DNA of 64,000 bases from positions 1 through 64,000 of the forward strand of contig NZ_FMYQ01000002.1 of the NCBI RefSeq assembly GCF_900096975.1, read 5' to 3'. Numbering within the stretch: the first letter of the stretch is position 1; each line of letters begins with the position of its first letter. Below the pieces are notes generated by a model. The model worked only from the letters and a program-made list of their open reading frames with translations, was not told the origin of the DNA and searched no databases. This DNA is from Paraburkholderia lycopersici. GTDB lineage: Bacteria > Pseudomonadota > Gammaproteobacteria > Burkholderiales > Burkholderiaceae. Shown here in pieces: positions 45,897 to 54,674 of this stretch. The translations under genes and the position numbers were made by a program.

Positions 45897-47087
45897 TCAT
45901 TCAGTGGCTAAGAGCAATCCGCGTGCGGCGAGATTGCGGTAAAGCGCGCGCACGCCGAAGGTCCACGGTGCGAGTTCCGTGCTTAACCGTACGGTGTTGG
46001 TCAGCGCGCCGAGTTGCGGCGTGGAGATGGTGACCTTGTCGCCGAGGTGATGGGTAAAACCGCCGCCTTCCGCGTCGCGGTCCTTGATGGGCGAGAACAT
46101 GGTGCCGAGAAAGAGCATGAAGCCGTCCGGGTACTGATGATGCGGCCCCCACGTCTGCGCAACGAGGTCGGCCGGGTCGCGGCTGATTTCGCTCATGTGG
46201 CTCACGCCTTCGAGCACGAAGCCGTCGTCCGCGCCCTTCACGCGCAGCGAGACACTGGCCTCGCGGACCGAGTCGAGACTGAACGATTCGTCGAACAGAC
46301 GCACGAACGGGCCGATGGCGCACGACGCGTTGTTGTCCTTGCACTTGCCGAGCAGCAACGCCGAACGGCCTTCGATATCGCGCAGATTGACGTCGTTGCC
46401 GAGCGTCGCGCCGGCGATCTCGCCACGGCTATTGACGGCGAGAACGATTTCCGGCTCGGGGTTGTTCCAGTTCGACACGGGCAGCAACCCGACGTCCGCG
46501 CCAAACCCCACCGCCGACATGGGCTGCGACTTCGAAAAGACTTCCGCGTCGGGGCCGATGCCCACTTCCATGTACTGGGACCACGCACCGCGCCGTTCGA
46601 GTTCTGCCTTGAGCTTCATTGCCGCCTCGGAGCCGGGCTCGAGCTTCGAGAGATCGGTGCCGATCGTCGCGGCAATGGTCTCGCGAACCTCGCGCGCCTT
46701 CGCGGGATCGCCGCCCGCCTGCTCCTCGATCACCCGTTCGATGAGACTGACCGCAAACGTCACGCCGCACGCCTTGATGGCCTGAACATCGTTGGGTGCG
46801 AGCAGGCGAAGCGTGGGTTCCCCGTTGCCCGGCAGATTCGCGTCGACGAGTTTCCCGACCGGACCGAGCGACTCCCCCGTCACGGTGCGCGCAAACCGGG
46901 CAATGTCCTCGCGGTCGAAAAGGTCTGCGGTAGTCGGCGCGCTGCTCGTGACGTCGAGGACTTCGCCATTGCGAACGAGCACCACAGAGGGTCCTTCATG
47001 CTCGCCCGCCTTGCGCCACACGCGGCCAACGAGAAGCGCCCGCTCGACATCGACGGGAAGCCAGTTTGATCGGGAATTCGAGGTCAT
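45897..47087 (-). CDS. FAH-family 2-keto-3-deoxypentonate dehydratase
   Basis: 396 residues from the ATG at 47087 (ATG 47123 is possible). The fumarylacetoacetate hydrolase fold lies in the C-terminal half: ACGVTFAVSLIERV in the middle, WNNPEPEIVLAVNSRGEI with the metal-binding Glu residues, GATLGNDVNLRDIEGRSAL and KCKDNNASCAIGPF. Length and layout match the Caulobacter XylX type, which dehydrates 2-keto-3-deoxy-D-xylonate to 2-oxoglutarate semialdehyde. It lies between the pentonate dehydratase and the semialdehyde dehydrogenase, in exact pathway order. Confidence 0.86.
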   Translation of the reverse strand: MTSNSRSNWLPVDVERALLVGRVWRKAGEHEGPSVVLVRNGEVLDVTSSAPTTADLFDREDIARFARTVTGESLGPVGKLVDANLPGNGEPTLRLLAPNDVQAIKACGVTFAVSLIERVIEEQAGGDPAKAREVRETIAATIGTDLSKLEPGSEAAMKLKAELERRGAWSQYMEVGIGPDAEVFSKSQPMSAVGFGADVGLLPVSNWNNPEPEIVLAVNSRGEIAGATLGNDVNLRDIEGRSALLLGKCKDNNASCAIGPFVRLFDESFSLDSVREASVSLRVKGADDGFVLEGVSHMSEISRDPADLVAQTWGPHHQYPDGFMLFLGTMFSPIKDRDAEGGGFTHHLGDKVTISTPQLGALTNTVRLSTELAPWTFGVRALYRNLAARGLLLATE

Positions 47088-47174
47088 GGTGCGAAATGTC
47101 TCCAGTTCATGTGCGCCGCTCATGCGGCAGGGCGAGCCCGATGCATCCAGGCCGGCCCGATCCGGGTTGGCGGC

Positions 47175-48959
47175 CTAGTGTGAGTGGCGCGGATTTCCGC
47201 GTTCGGCGATGACTTTCAGGTAGAGCGTGGCGGGTTCGAGGCACCCGCCCGTCGACAGTTGGCCCACCGTCTTGCGATACAACGCCTGCCACGGCGTCTG
47301 CGCGGGCGGGATGGCAAAGCTCGCGGTTTCGCGTCGTCGCGCCAGCTCTGCTTCGTCGACGAGCACGTTGACGCTGCGCGCATTCAGATCCACGCGAATG
47401 CGGTCGCCCGTTTGCAACAGCGCGAGCCCGCCGCCCACGGCGGCCTCGGGAGACATGTTGAGAATGGACGGGCTTGCCGACGTACCGCTTTGCCGGCCGT
47501 CGCCCATCGTCGGCAGCGACGTGATGCCCTGGCGCACCAGTTCGGCCGGCGGCGCCATGTTCACGACCTCGGCGCTGCCCGGATAACCGACGGTGCCGGC
47601 GCCGCGAATCACGAGAATGCAGTGCTGGTCGATTTCGAGCGACGGATCGTTGATGCGCGCGTGATAGTCCTCCGGACCATCGAACACGATCGCTCTCGCC
47701 TCGAACGTATTCTCCGCGCCCGGCTCGCTCAAATAGGTCTGCCGGAACGCGTCGCCTACCACCGACATCTTCATGATGGCGCTGTCGAAGAAGTTGCCCG
47801 AAAGCACCATGAATCCCGCGCCATGCCTGAGCGGCTCGTCCGTGGTCTTGATGACTTCGCGATCAGGTTCGGGCGTGCTGTCCGCAATCGCGCCAATGGT
47901 AAGGCCCGACACGGTCAGGCAATCGCGATGCACGAGGCCGGCGCGATCGAGTTCGCGCAGCACGCCGGGCACGCCGCCTGCCCGGTGAAAACTCTCGCCC
48001 AGATACTCGCCCGCCGGCATGCAGTTCACGATGAGCGGCACCTGCTCGCCAACGCGCTGCCAGTCTGCCAGACTCAGTTCCGTGCCCATATGCCGCGCAA
48101 TCGCGATGAGATGCGGCGGACAGTTCGTGGACGCGCCAAGTGCCGAAGCGACCACGATGGCATTCTCGAACGCCGCTTTCGTCATGATGCGCGACGGCCG
48201 CACGTCGTCGCGCACGAGGTCGACGATGCGCTTGCCCGTTGCGTACGCCATCTGGCCGCGTTCGCGGTAGGCTGCGGGAATGCTGGCGCAGCCGGGCAGC
48301 GACATCCCGAGTGCTTCGGCGAGGCTGTTCATGGACAGCGCCGTGCCCATCGTGTTGCAGTGGCCGATGGACGGCGACGAAGCCGTGGTCAGCTCCATGA
48401 AGCCCTCGTAATCGATTTCGCCGGCCGCCAGCAGATTGCGCGCGTGCCAGATGACCGTGCCCGAACCGACGCGCTGACCACGATGCCAGCCGTCGAGCAT
48501 CGGGCCGCCCGAGAGCACGATGGCCGGCATATCGACCGTCGCCGCGGCCATCAGGCACGCGGGCGTGGTCTTGTCGCAACCCGTGGTCAGTACGACACCG
48601 TCGAGCGGGAAGCCGTGAAGAATCTCGACGAGACCGAGATAGGCGAGGTTGCGGTCGAGCGCGGCGGTGGGCCGGCGGCTTTGCTCCGCAAGCGGATGGA
48701 CGGGAAACTCCATCGGAATGCCGCCCGCGTCGCGAATGCCCGCCTTGGTGCGCGCCGCGAGTTCGATATGGTGGCGATTACAGGGTGCGAGGTCGCTGCC
48801 CGTTTGCGCAATGCCGATGATGGGGCGGCCCGATTGCAGTTCTTCGCGGGTCAGCCCGTAGTTCATGAAACGCTCGACGTAAAGCGCCGTCATGTCGGCA
48901 TGCGCCGGGTCGTCGAACCACTCCTGGCTTCGCAGGCGCCGTGGATTGGGCTGGGTCAT
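47175..48959 (-). CDS. IlvD/Edd pentonate dehydratase (XylD/AraC type)
   Basis: 594 residues, ATG at 48959 with GGAGCAAGAGAC upstream. Cluster Cys residues are C60 (GSDLAPCNRHH), C128 (TTGCDKTTPA) and C201 (GHCNTMGTA). The opening (LRSQEWFDDPAHADMTALYVERFMNYG, not quoted further) and the end GQLSTGGCLEP are hallmarks of D-xylonate and L-arabinonate dehydratases. It removes water from the pentonate to give the 2-keto-3-deoxy acid. First gene of the minus-strand operon; one palindromic operator lies about 100 bases upstream of its start. Confidence 0.9.
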   Translation of the reverse strand: MTQPNPRRLRSQEWFDDPAHADMTALYVERFMNYGLTREELQSGRPIIGIAQTGSDLAPCNRHHIELAARTKAGIRDAGGIPMEFPVHPLAEQSRRPTAALDRNLAYLGLVEILHGFPLDGVVLTTGCDKTTPACLMAAATVDMPAIVLSGGPMLDGWHRGQRVGSGTVIWHARNLLAAGEIDYEGFMELTTASSPSIGHCNTMGTALSMNSLAEALGMSLPGCASIPAAYRERGQMAYATGKRIVDLVRDDVRPSRIMTKAAFENAIVVASALGASTNCPPHLIAIARHMGTELSLADWQRVGEQVPLIVNCMPAGEYLGESFHRAGGVPGVLRELDRAGLVHRDCLTVSGLTIGAIADSTPEPDREVIKTTDEPLRHGAGFMVLSGNFFDSAIMKMSVVGDAFRQTYLSEPGAENTFEARAIVFDGPEDYHARINDPSLEIDQHCILVIRGAGTVGYPGSAEVVNMAPPAELVRQGITSLPTMGDGRQSGTSASPSILNMSPEAAVGGGLALLQTGDRIRVDLNARSVNVLVDEAELARRRETASFAIPPAQTPWQALYRKTVGQLSTGGCLEPATLYLKVIAERGNPRHSH

Positions 48960-49055
48960 GTCTCTTGCTCCGTTGTACCTTGTCTCGACGATGTGGCGGG
49001 CGCTGACGAACGCTCACGAACACACCCATAAATAAGCCGATAGCGCTTGCCGAAG

Positions 49056-49069
49056 TGTTATCGGTAACA
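49056..49069. promoter_or_regulatory. LacI/GntR-type operator, dehydratase side
   Basis: TGTTATCGGTAACA, a palindrome with one mismatch pair and a central CG, as in LacI-family operators. It resembles the E. coli GntR/IdnR sites. It is 97 bases upstream of the pentonate dehydratase start and nearly identical to the second site 159 bases away. Confidence 0.78.
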
Positions 49070-49214
49070 TTCAAGATGTTAGCACTTTGCGCCGCATCTG
49101 TGGACCGGGTCAGACTACGCGCTTTTCCGCTAAATGACCAGGCGACGGGCGGCCGAGGCGGAATCCCCTGGGTTGCCGCGGAGCCGCGTGCCGTGCTAAC
49201 GTGGTGCGCCGTTT

Positions 49215-49228
49215 TGTTACCGGTAACA
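49215..49228. promoter_or_regulatory. LacI/GntR-type operator, transporter side
   Basis: TGTTACCGGTAACA, a perfect 14-bp palindrome. It lies 78 bases before the start of the MFS gene. Together with the site at 49056 it brackets the divergent promoters, so one repressor could control both directions. Confidence 0.82.
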
Positions 49229-49305
49229 TATTTGGGATGCACCAGCAGGTAACGCTCGTCGCAGCGACACCGTTCGATGGCACATTTAAAAGGAGACACA
49301 AGCCC

Positions 49306-50658
49306 ATGCCGACCATGACCCAGATTGCGGATTCGCCGCCCGCCGTCAACGAGACCGAAGAACAGCTGTACCGCAAGGTCTTGAAGCGCATTCTGCCGAT
49401 ATTGCTTCTGTGCTACGGGGTCGCCTACCTGGACCGCGTGAACGTCGGTTTCGCGAAGCTGCAGATGCTCGACTCGCTCGGCTTGAGCGACAGCGTCTAC
49501 GCCGTGGGTGCGAGTATCTTCTTCTGGGGCTATTTCCTCTTCGAGATGCCGAGCAACCTGCTCCTTCACCGCTATGGCGCGCGCTTCTGGATTGCGCGCA
49601 TCATGGTGACGTGGGGCATCGTCTCTTCGTCCCTCGCGTTCATCTCGCCGCTCGCCGGCTTCTTTCACGTCCAGCCCTCGACGATGTTTTACGTCCTCCG
49701 GTTTCTGCTCGGCGTATGCGAAGCCGGCTTCTTTCCGGGCATCATCCTTTACCTGAACTACTGGTTTCCGGCGCGGCGCCAAAGCGTGGCAATGTCGGGA
49801 TTCCTGATCGCCATTCCCGTGAGCCTCACGTTAGGCGGCATCCTCTCCGGGTGGCTAATGGAGAACACCCACGGCCTGCTCGGCCTCGGCGGCTGGCAGT
49901 GGATGCTGCTGCTCGAAGGCGTGCCCTCCATACTCGTTGCCTTCGTGGTGCTCTTTCGCATGGGCGACGGCATTCAATCGGCAAAATGGCTGAGCGCTTC
50001 CGAAAAGGCCATGCTGCAAAGGAATCTCGAGCACGAAAGCGCAAAGAAAACACATAGCGCGGCAGCGGCGCTCAAGAGCCCTCGCGTCTGGCTGCTCACC
50101 TTCATCCTGCTGACATTCAATACCGGTTTTTACGGCCTGGCGTTCTGGCTGCCCTCCATCGTCAAGGCGTCGGGCGTGAAGAGCACGTTCAATGTCGGCC
50201 TGCTGACCGCCATTCCCTATCTCAGCGCGGTCGTCGCGATGATCTGGAACGCGTCGCACTCGCGCAAGACGGGCGAACGCCGGCTGCACGCGGCAATTCC
50301 TGCCTGTATCGGCGGCATCAGCCTGATCCTGAGCGCGCTTTCCGCGCACAACGTACCGATTTCAATCGCATTCCTGACCATTGCGACCTGCGCGATTCTC
50401 GGCCTGATGCCCATTTACTGGACATTCCCGGGCCAGATCCTCTCGGGCACAGCGGCCGCGGCAGGTATCGCGCTCATCAACTCCGTCGGCAACCTCTCGG
50501 GCTTTACGGGCTCGATGATCACGAGCGTGGCAAAGGACCTCACGGGCGACATCAACAACGGCACGTATGCGCTCGGAGCCTGCCTGCTGATCAGCTGCGT
50601 CCTTATTCTGTCGATTCCGAAGAACATGTTGAACGGGGACCCGGCCGAAGGAAGCTGA
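49306..50658 (+). CDS. MFS transporter, anion:cation symporter family
   Basis: 450 residues from the ATG at 49306, with AAAAGGAG ten bases upstream; the frame is open further left through the operator but has no ribosome site there. Twelve helices; GVAYLDRVNVGFAKLQM in helix 1 and GVCEAGFFPGIILYLNYWFPARRR-like sequence are typical of the hexuronate/glucarate/phthalate (ACS) family. Being divergent from a pentonate operon under matching operators, it most likely imports the sugar acid itself. A strong terminator follows. Confidence 0.92.
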   Translation: MPTMTQIADSPPAVNETEEQLYRKVLKRILPILLLCYGVAYLDRVNVGFAKLQMLDSLGLSDSVYAVGASIFFWGYFLFEMPSNLLLHRYGARFWIARIMVTWGIVSSSLAFISPLAGFFHVQPSTMFYVLRFLLGVCEAGFFPGIILYLNYWFPARRQSVAMSGFLIAIPVSLTLGGILSGWLMENTHGLLGLGGWQWMLLLEGVPSILVAFVVLFRMGDGIQSAKWLSASEKAMLQRNLEHESAKKTHSAAAALKSPRVWLLTFILLTFNTGFYGLAFWLPSIVKASGVKSTFNVGLLTAIPYLSAVVAMIWNASHSRKTGERRLHAAIPACIGGISLILSALSAHNVPISIAFLTIATCAILGLMPIYWTFPGQILSGTAAAAGIALINSVGNLSGFTGSMITSVAKDLTGDINNGTYALGACLLISCVLILSIPKNMLNGDPAEGS

Positions 50659-50742
50659 TCGGTTTGCTAACTTGCCAGAATGGATCGCCGCCACCAGCAC
50701 GCTTGCGCGAAACTTCTCTACACCATCATTAATCGGCAATAG

Positions 50743-50772
50743 AGCGCCGGCCTTGTGGCGGCGCTTTTTTTT
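50743..50772 (+). terminator. Rho-independent terminator after the MFS gene
   Basis: AGCGCCG (50743-50749) pairs with CGGCGCT (50759-50765) and is followed by eight T (50765-50772), a classical intrinsic terminator about 85 bases after the MFS stop. Confidence 0.85.
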
Positions 50773-50930
50773 GCGTGAGCGATTTGTCCGCGCATCCGTC
50801 CCGTGCACAATAAGCGTGCGAAAGAACTTCGAGCAGCCTCAAGAAAAAGCGGCGCACTGCCGATAACACGTACAGACTGTTTTCCGCCCGACAGACTGTA
50901 CGCAGGCTACTCTCACGCAACGGAGACGCT

Positions 50931-51713
50931 GTGATTCGAAACTGCCTTGGAGGGCTGCTGCTGGCGCTTGGCTGTCTCGGGACCGCGATTGCGGCGGGAC
51001 CCGACTGCTCGCGCTCATTTACGCTTGCCTTACACGATCACGGGTTGCTCTATTCCGTCGACACGGACACCGGCATCGACAAGGACTTCGCCGACGAACT
51101 GGCGCGCCGCAGCGGCTGCCAGATCCGCGTGAGCCTGATGTCGCGGGCGCGTATCTGGAAGCTGATCGAATCGGGCGCGCTGGATTTCAGCCTCTCGGGC
51201 ATTGCCAACGACGAGCGCAATCAGTACGCGGATTTCGCCTGGTATTTCAGCAACAAGTACTATCTGCTGGTGCGCAAGGATTCGGGCATCCACCAACTGG
51301 ATGATTTCGAACACAACGACAAATTTCAGCTTGGCGTGATTCGCAGCTTCCGCTACAGCGCATCGGCCAACCGGCTGGTCGATTCGCTGGCCGCGCAAAA
51401 CCGCGTCAGCCAGGCCGGCGGTCTGGAGCCGCTGTATGAAGCGCTGATCCTTGGGCGCATCCAGGGCATGATCATCGAGCCTTTCGATTATCCCGCCATC
51501 GATGAGGCGAAGATCCGGGACGTGACGAATATCGTGGAGTTCGACGACCCTCCCATTCCGCATGGCCTCATCATGTCGAAGAAAGCGCTCTCGCCCGAGG
51601 AACGCGAAAAGTGGCGGGCACTGGTCAACGAAATGATTGCGGACGGGACGGTCCGGCGCATTTTCGTGAAGTACTTCAAACCCGACCTCGCTGATTCGAT
51701 GGTCCCCTTCTAG
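50931..51713 (+). CDS. Periplasmic solute-binding protein (SBP family 3)
   Basis: 260 residues from a GTG at 50931 with GGAG seven bases upstream. A signal peptide of about 22 residues (ends AIAAG) precedes a two-lobed type II binding protein, with IDKDFADELARRSGCQIRVSLM, LIESGALDFSLSGIANDERNQYADF and LGRIQGMIIEP as family features. No ABC permease or ATPase is next to it. Instead it is followed eight bases after its stop by a transmembrane c-di-GMP enzyme, so it probably serves as a periplasmic ligand sensor for that protein. Confidence 0.86.
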   Translation: MIRNCLGGLLLALGCLGTAIAAGPDCSRSFTLALHDHGLLYSVDTDTGIDKDFADELARRSGCQIRVSLMSRARIWKLIESGALDFSLSGIANDERNQYADFAWYFSNKYYLLVRKDSGIHQLDDFEHNDKFQLGVIRSFRYSASANRLVDSLAAQNRVSQAGGLEPLYEALILGRIQGMIIEPFDYPAIDEAKIRDVTNIVEFDDPPIPHGLIMSKKALSPEEREKWRALVNEMIADGTVRRIFVKYFKPDLADSMVPF

Positions 51714-51721
51714 ACGCCGCC

Positions 51722-54469
51722 ATGACCCGGACGCGCCTCGTTCTGCTCCCGCTGTTGATCCTGGCCGCCGCGCTCGGCGTGACGTGGGCGCTCTGGAATC
51801 ACGAACGGCAAGCCGCGCGACACGAACTCCTCACGCAGTTCGATTTTTCGCTAGGCGACGCGGTGAGCCGCATCGAGCAGCGCATGGGCACATACGAACT
51901 TCTGCTGCGCGGCGTGCAGAGCCTCTTCGCCGCCAGCGGCAACGTGGACCGCGATGCGTTTCGCGCCTATGTCGGCACGCTCAATCTCGACGCCAATTTT
52001 TCGGGCATCCAGGCCATCGGCATCATCGAATGGGTGCCGGAGATGCAAAAGGCCGCGCATATCGCGGCCATGCATCAGCGCGGATTGCCCGGCTATACGA
52101 TCCAGCCCGACGGCCAGCGCGAAGACTATGCGCCCATCATCCAGCGGGAGCCGTATATCGGCGCCAATCGCGCGTCGCCCGGCTTCGACGCCTGGGCCGA
52201 CCCCGTGAGGCGGCGCGCCATGGAGCAGGCGCGCGACACCGCCATGGCGACCATTTCGGGCAAGGTGCGCCTCTCGGTGGATACCGGCCCCAACGCCAGT
52301 CCCGGCTTCGTCATGTACCTGCCGGTCTACGCACACGGGCAGACGCCGGAAACCGCAGTGCAGCGGCGCGCCCAACTGGTCGGCTGGGTCTATGCGTCCT
52401 TCCGCATGCACGACGTCATCGCAAGCCTTTACGGCGAAGAACCACCCGGCCTTTCCATGGCCATCTACGACGGTGTGGAAACTTCGCCTCAAGCGCTGCT
52501 GTACAAGACCTCCGGCGCACCCGGCATTCACGTGCCCTCGGACCTCTCGGCCAGCGAATATCTCGTCGTCTGCGGCCACGACTGGCTGCTGAAGATGACG
52601 GCGCGCGACGGCTTCAAGGCGCGTTTCGGCCGCGACGCGGCGACACTCATCGCGATTACCGGCACCGTCCTGAGCCTGCTGCTCGCGCTCCTCACGAGGC
52701 TCATGATGACCGGCCGCAGCCGCGCGATACGGCTAGCCTCGTCGATGACGAAGGAACTGCGCGAGAGCGAGGAAAAATTCCGCGCCATCGCGGACTGCAC
52801 GGTCAACTGGGAAATCTGGTGGTCGCCCGAAGGCAAGCCGCGCTGGATCAACTCGGCGGTGGAGCAGTACATCGGCTATACCGTCGAAGAATGCATGGCC
52901 ATGAGCGACTTCGCCCGCACCGTGATCTATCCGGGAGATATCGCCCATGTCGAGCCCGAGTTCCGCGGGGCGCAACGAGGCTCCCGTGGCGACAACCTCG
53001 AATTCCGGTGCGTGCGCAAAGATGGGTCGCTGATGTGGCTCTCGGTGTCCTGGGTGCCGATCACCGATTCCAGGGGCGACTTCATCGGCTTTCGCACGAG
53101 CGGGCGCGACATCACCGAGCGCAAGATCGCCGACGAGCGGATCAAGGAACTGGCGTTCTTCGACGCGCTGACCGGATTGCCCAATCGCACGCTGCTGCTC
53201 GATAACCTGAAGGACGCCATTGCTGCGAGTGCACGCAACGGCACCAGCGGTGCGCTGCTGTTCATCGATCTCGATCACTTCAAGACGCTGAACGACACGC
53301 TGGGACACGACAAGGGCGACCTGCTGCTGCGGGAAGTGGCCAAGCGCCTCGCGGCGAGCGTACCCGCGGGCGACACTGTGGCGCGGGTGGGCGGCGACGA
53401 GTTCGTCGTGGTGGTCGGCAAGCTGAATCCGGACCGAAACGAAGCGGCGCAGCAAACCGAAGACCTCGGTCAGCGGATTCTCGCCGTTCTTGGCAATCCT
53501 TACCGACTCGGCGACATCGACTACCGCAGCACCGCAAGCATTGGCGCAACCGTTTTCCAGGGGCTTCAGACATCGACCGACGACCTCATGAAACAGGCCG
53601 ATCTCGCCATGTACAAGTCCAAGGAAAGAGGGCGCAACGCCGTGCGGCTTTTCGATCCCGACATGCAGACGGTCGTGGTCGAGCGTGCCGCGCTCGAGGC
53701 GGCGCTGCGCGACGCCATCGAAAACGACGAGTTCGTGCTTCACTACCAGATGCAGATCGACGGCGACCGCGTAACCGGTGCCGAGGCGCTGGTGCGCTGG
53801 CTTCATCCCAAGCGCGGACTCGTGTTCCCGGCCGATTTCATTCCCGTGGCGGAAGAAACCGGGCTGATCGCCAAGCTGGGCAACTGGGTCCTGCATGCCG
53901 CCTGTATCCAACTGGCGCACTGGGCCACGCGGCCCGACACGGCGCACTTGACGATTGCCGTCAACGTGAGCGTCCAGCAGTTGCACAAACCCGACTTCGT
54001 GGACGCCGTGCTGACGACGCTCCACCGCACGGGCGCGAGACCGGACAGGCTGAAACTGGAGCTGACGGAAAGCGTGCTGGTCGACAACGTGCAGGAGATC
54101 ATCGAGAAAATGGAAGCGCTGAAGGCCCACGGCATCGTCTTCGCGCTGGACGATTTCGGCATCGGCTATTCTTCGCTTTCCTATCTAAAGCGCCTGCCGC
54201 TCGCGCAACTGAAAATCGACCGCTCTTTCGTGCGCGATGTCCTTGTCGATCCCAACGACGCCGTGATTGCGAGAAGCATCGTGGCGCTGGCGCACAGCCT
54301 TGGAATAGGCGTGATCGCGGAAGGTGTCGAAACCGAAGAACAACGTGCCTTCCTCGCTTCGGCGGGGTGCTACGCATATCAGGGTTACCTCTTCTGCCGG
54401 CCGGTTCCCATCGAGGCGTTCGAAGCGGCGCTCGGCCGGATGGAGGCACGGCAGTGTCTCGCGGAGTGA
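51722..54469 (+). CDS. CHASE-PAS-GGDEF-EAL c-di-GMP protein
   Basis: 915 residues. Helix 1 at about 3-20, a periplasmic CHASE sensor domain (about 60-260, with FSGIQAIGIIEWVP and YTIQPDGQREDYAPI), helix 2 at about 302-325, a PAS domain (about 345-470), a GGDEF domain with an intact GGDEF at about 557-561 and an EAL domain with EALVRW near 687. EAL metal and base motifs ELTESVL, DDFGIGYSSLSYL and EGVETEEQ are present. Both catalytic halves therefore look active; which dominates cannot be read from sequence. CHASE domains bind small extracellular ligands, and the coupled solute-binding gene upstream may deliver them. Confidence 0.93.
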   Translation: MTRTRLVLLPLLILAAALGVTWALWNHERQAARHELLTQFDFSLGDAVSRIEQRMGTYELLLRGVQSLFAASGNVDRDAFRAYVGTLNLDANFSGIQAIGIIEWVPEMQKAAHIAAMHQRGLPGYTIQPDGQREDYAPIIQREPYIGANRASPGFDAWADPVRRRAMEQARDTAMATISGKVRLSVDTGPNASPGFVMYLPVYAHGQTPETAVQRRAQLVGWVYASFRMHDVIASLYGEEPPGLSMAIYDGVETSPQALLYKTSGAPGIHVPSDLSASEYLVVCGHDWLLKMTARDGFKARFGRDAATLIAITGTVLSLLLALLTRLMMTGRSRAIRLASSMTKELRESEEKFRAIADCTVNWEIWWSPEGKPRWINSAVEQYIGYTVEECMAMSDFARTVIYPGDIAHVEPEFRGAQRGSRGDNLEFRCVRKDGSLMWLSVSWVPITDSRGDFIGFRTSGRDITERKIADERIKELAFFDALTGLPNRTLLLDNLKDAIAASARNGTSGALLFIDLDHFKTLNDTLGHDKGDLLLREVAKRLAASVPAGDTVARVGGDEFVVVVGKLNPDRNEAAQQTEDLGQRILAVLGNPYRLGDIDYRSTASIGATVFQGLQTSTDDLMKQADLAMYKSKERGRNAVRLFDPDMQTVVVERAALEAALRDAIENDEFVLHYQMQIDGDRVTGAEALVRWLHPKRGLVFPADFIPVAEETGLIAKLGNWVLHAACIQLAHWATRPDTAHLTIAVNVSVQQLHKPDFVDAVLTTLHRTGARPDRLKLELTESVLVDNVQEIIEKMEALKAHGIVFALDDFGIGYSSLSYLKRLPLAQLKIDRSFVRDVLVDPNDAVIARSIVALAHSLGIGVIAEGVETEEQRAFLASAGCYAYQGYLFCRPVPIEAFEAALGRMEARQCLAE

Positions 54470-54674
54470 CTGCGTAACGCCGTTCGACGCGCCACGCATC
54501 GCCAAATCGACGGGAAACTTTCCTCACTGCGCAGAACGCGCAATCCGATATGTTCGAAAACGTGCCGAAGCCGCGTCCAATGCGCGATGTACAACGTTGC
54601 CTGCCATCGTCGTGCAATGAGGACTACTATATCGTCAGTGTATTGGTATTGGGCAACCGGATCGAGGAGGCTCG

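Noticed and set aside
47184-49031. 615-codon plus-strand frame opposite the pentonate dehydratase
   Set aside because: Shadow composition, and it would also run through the first operator site.
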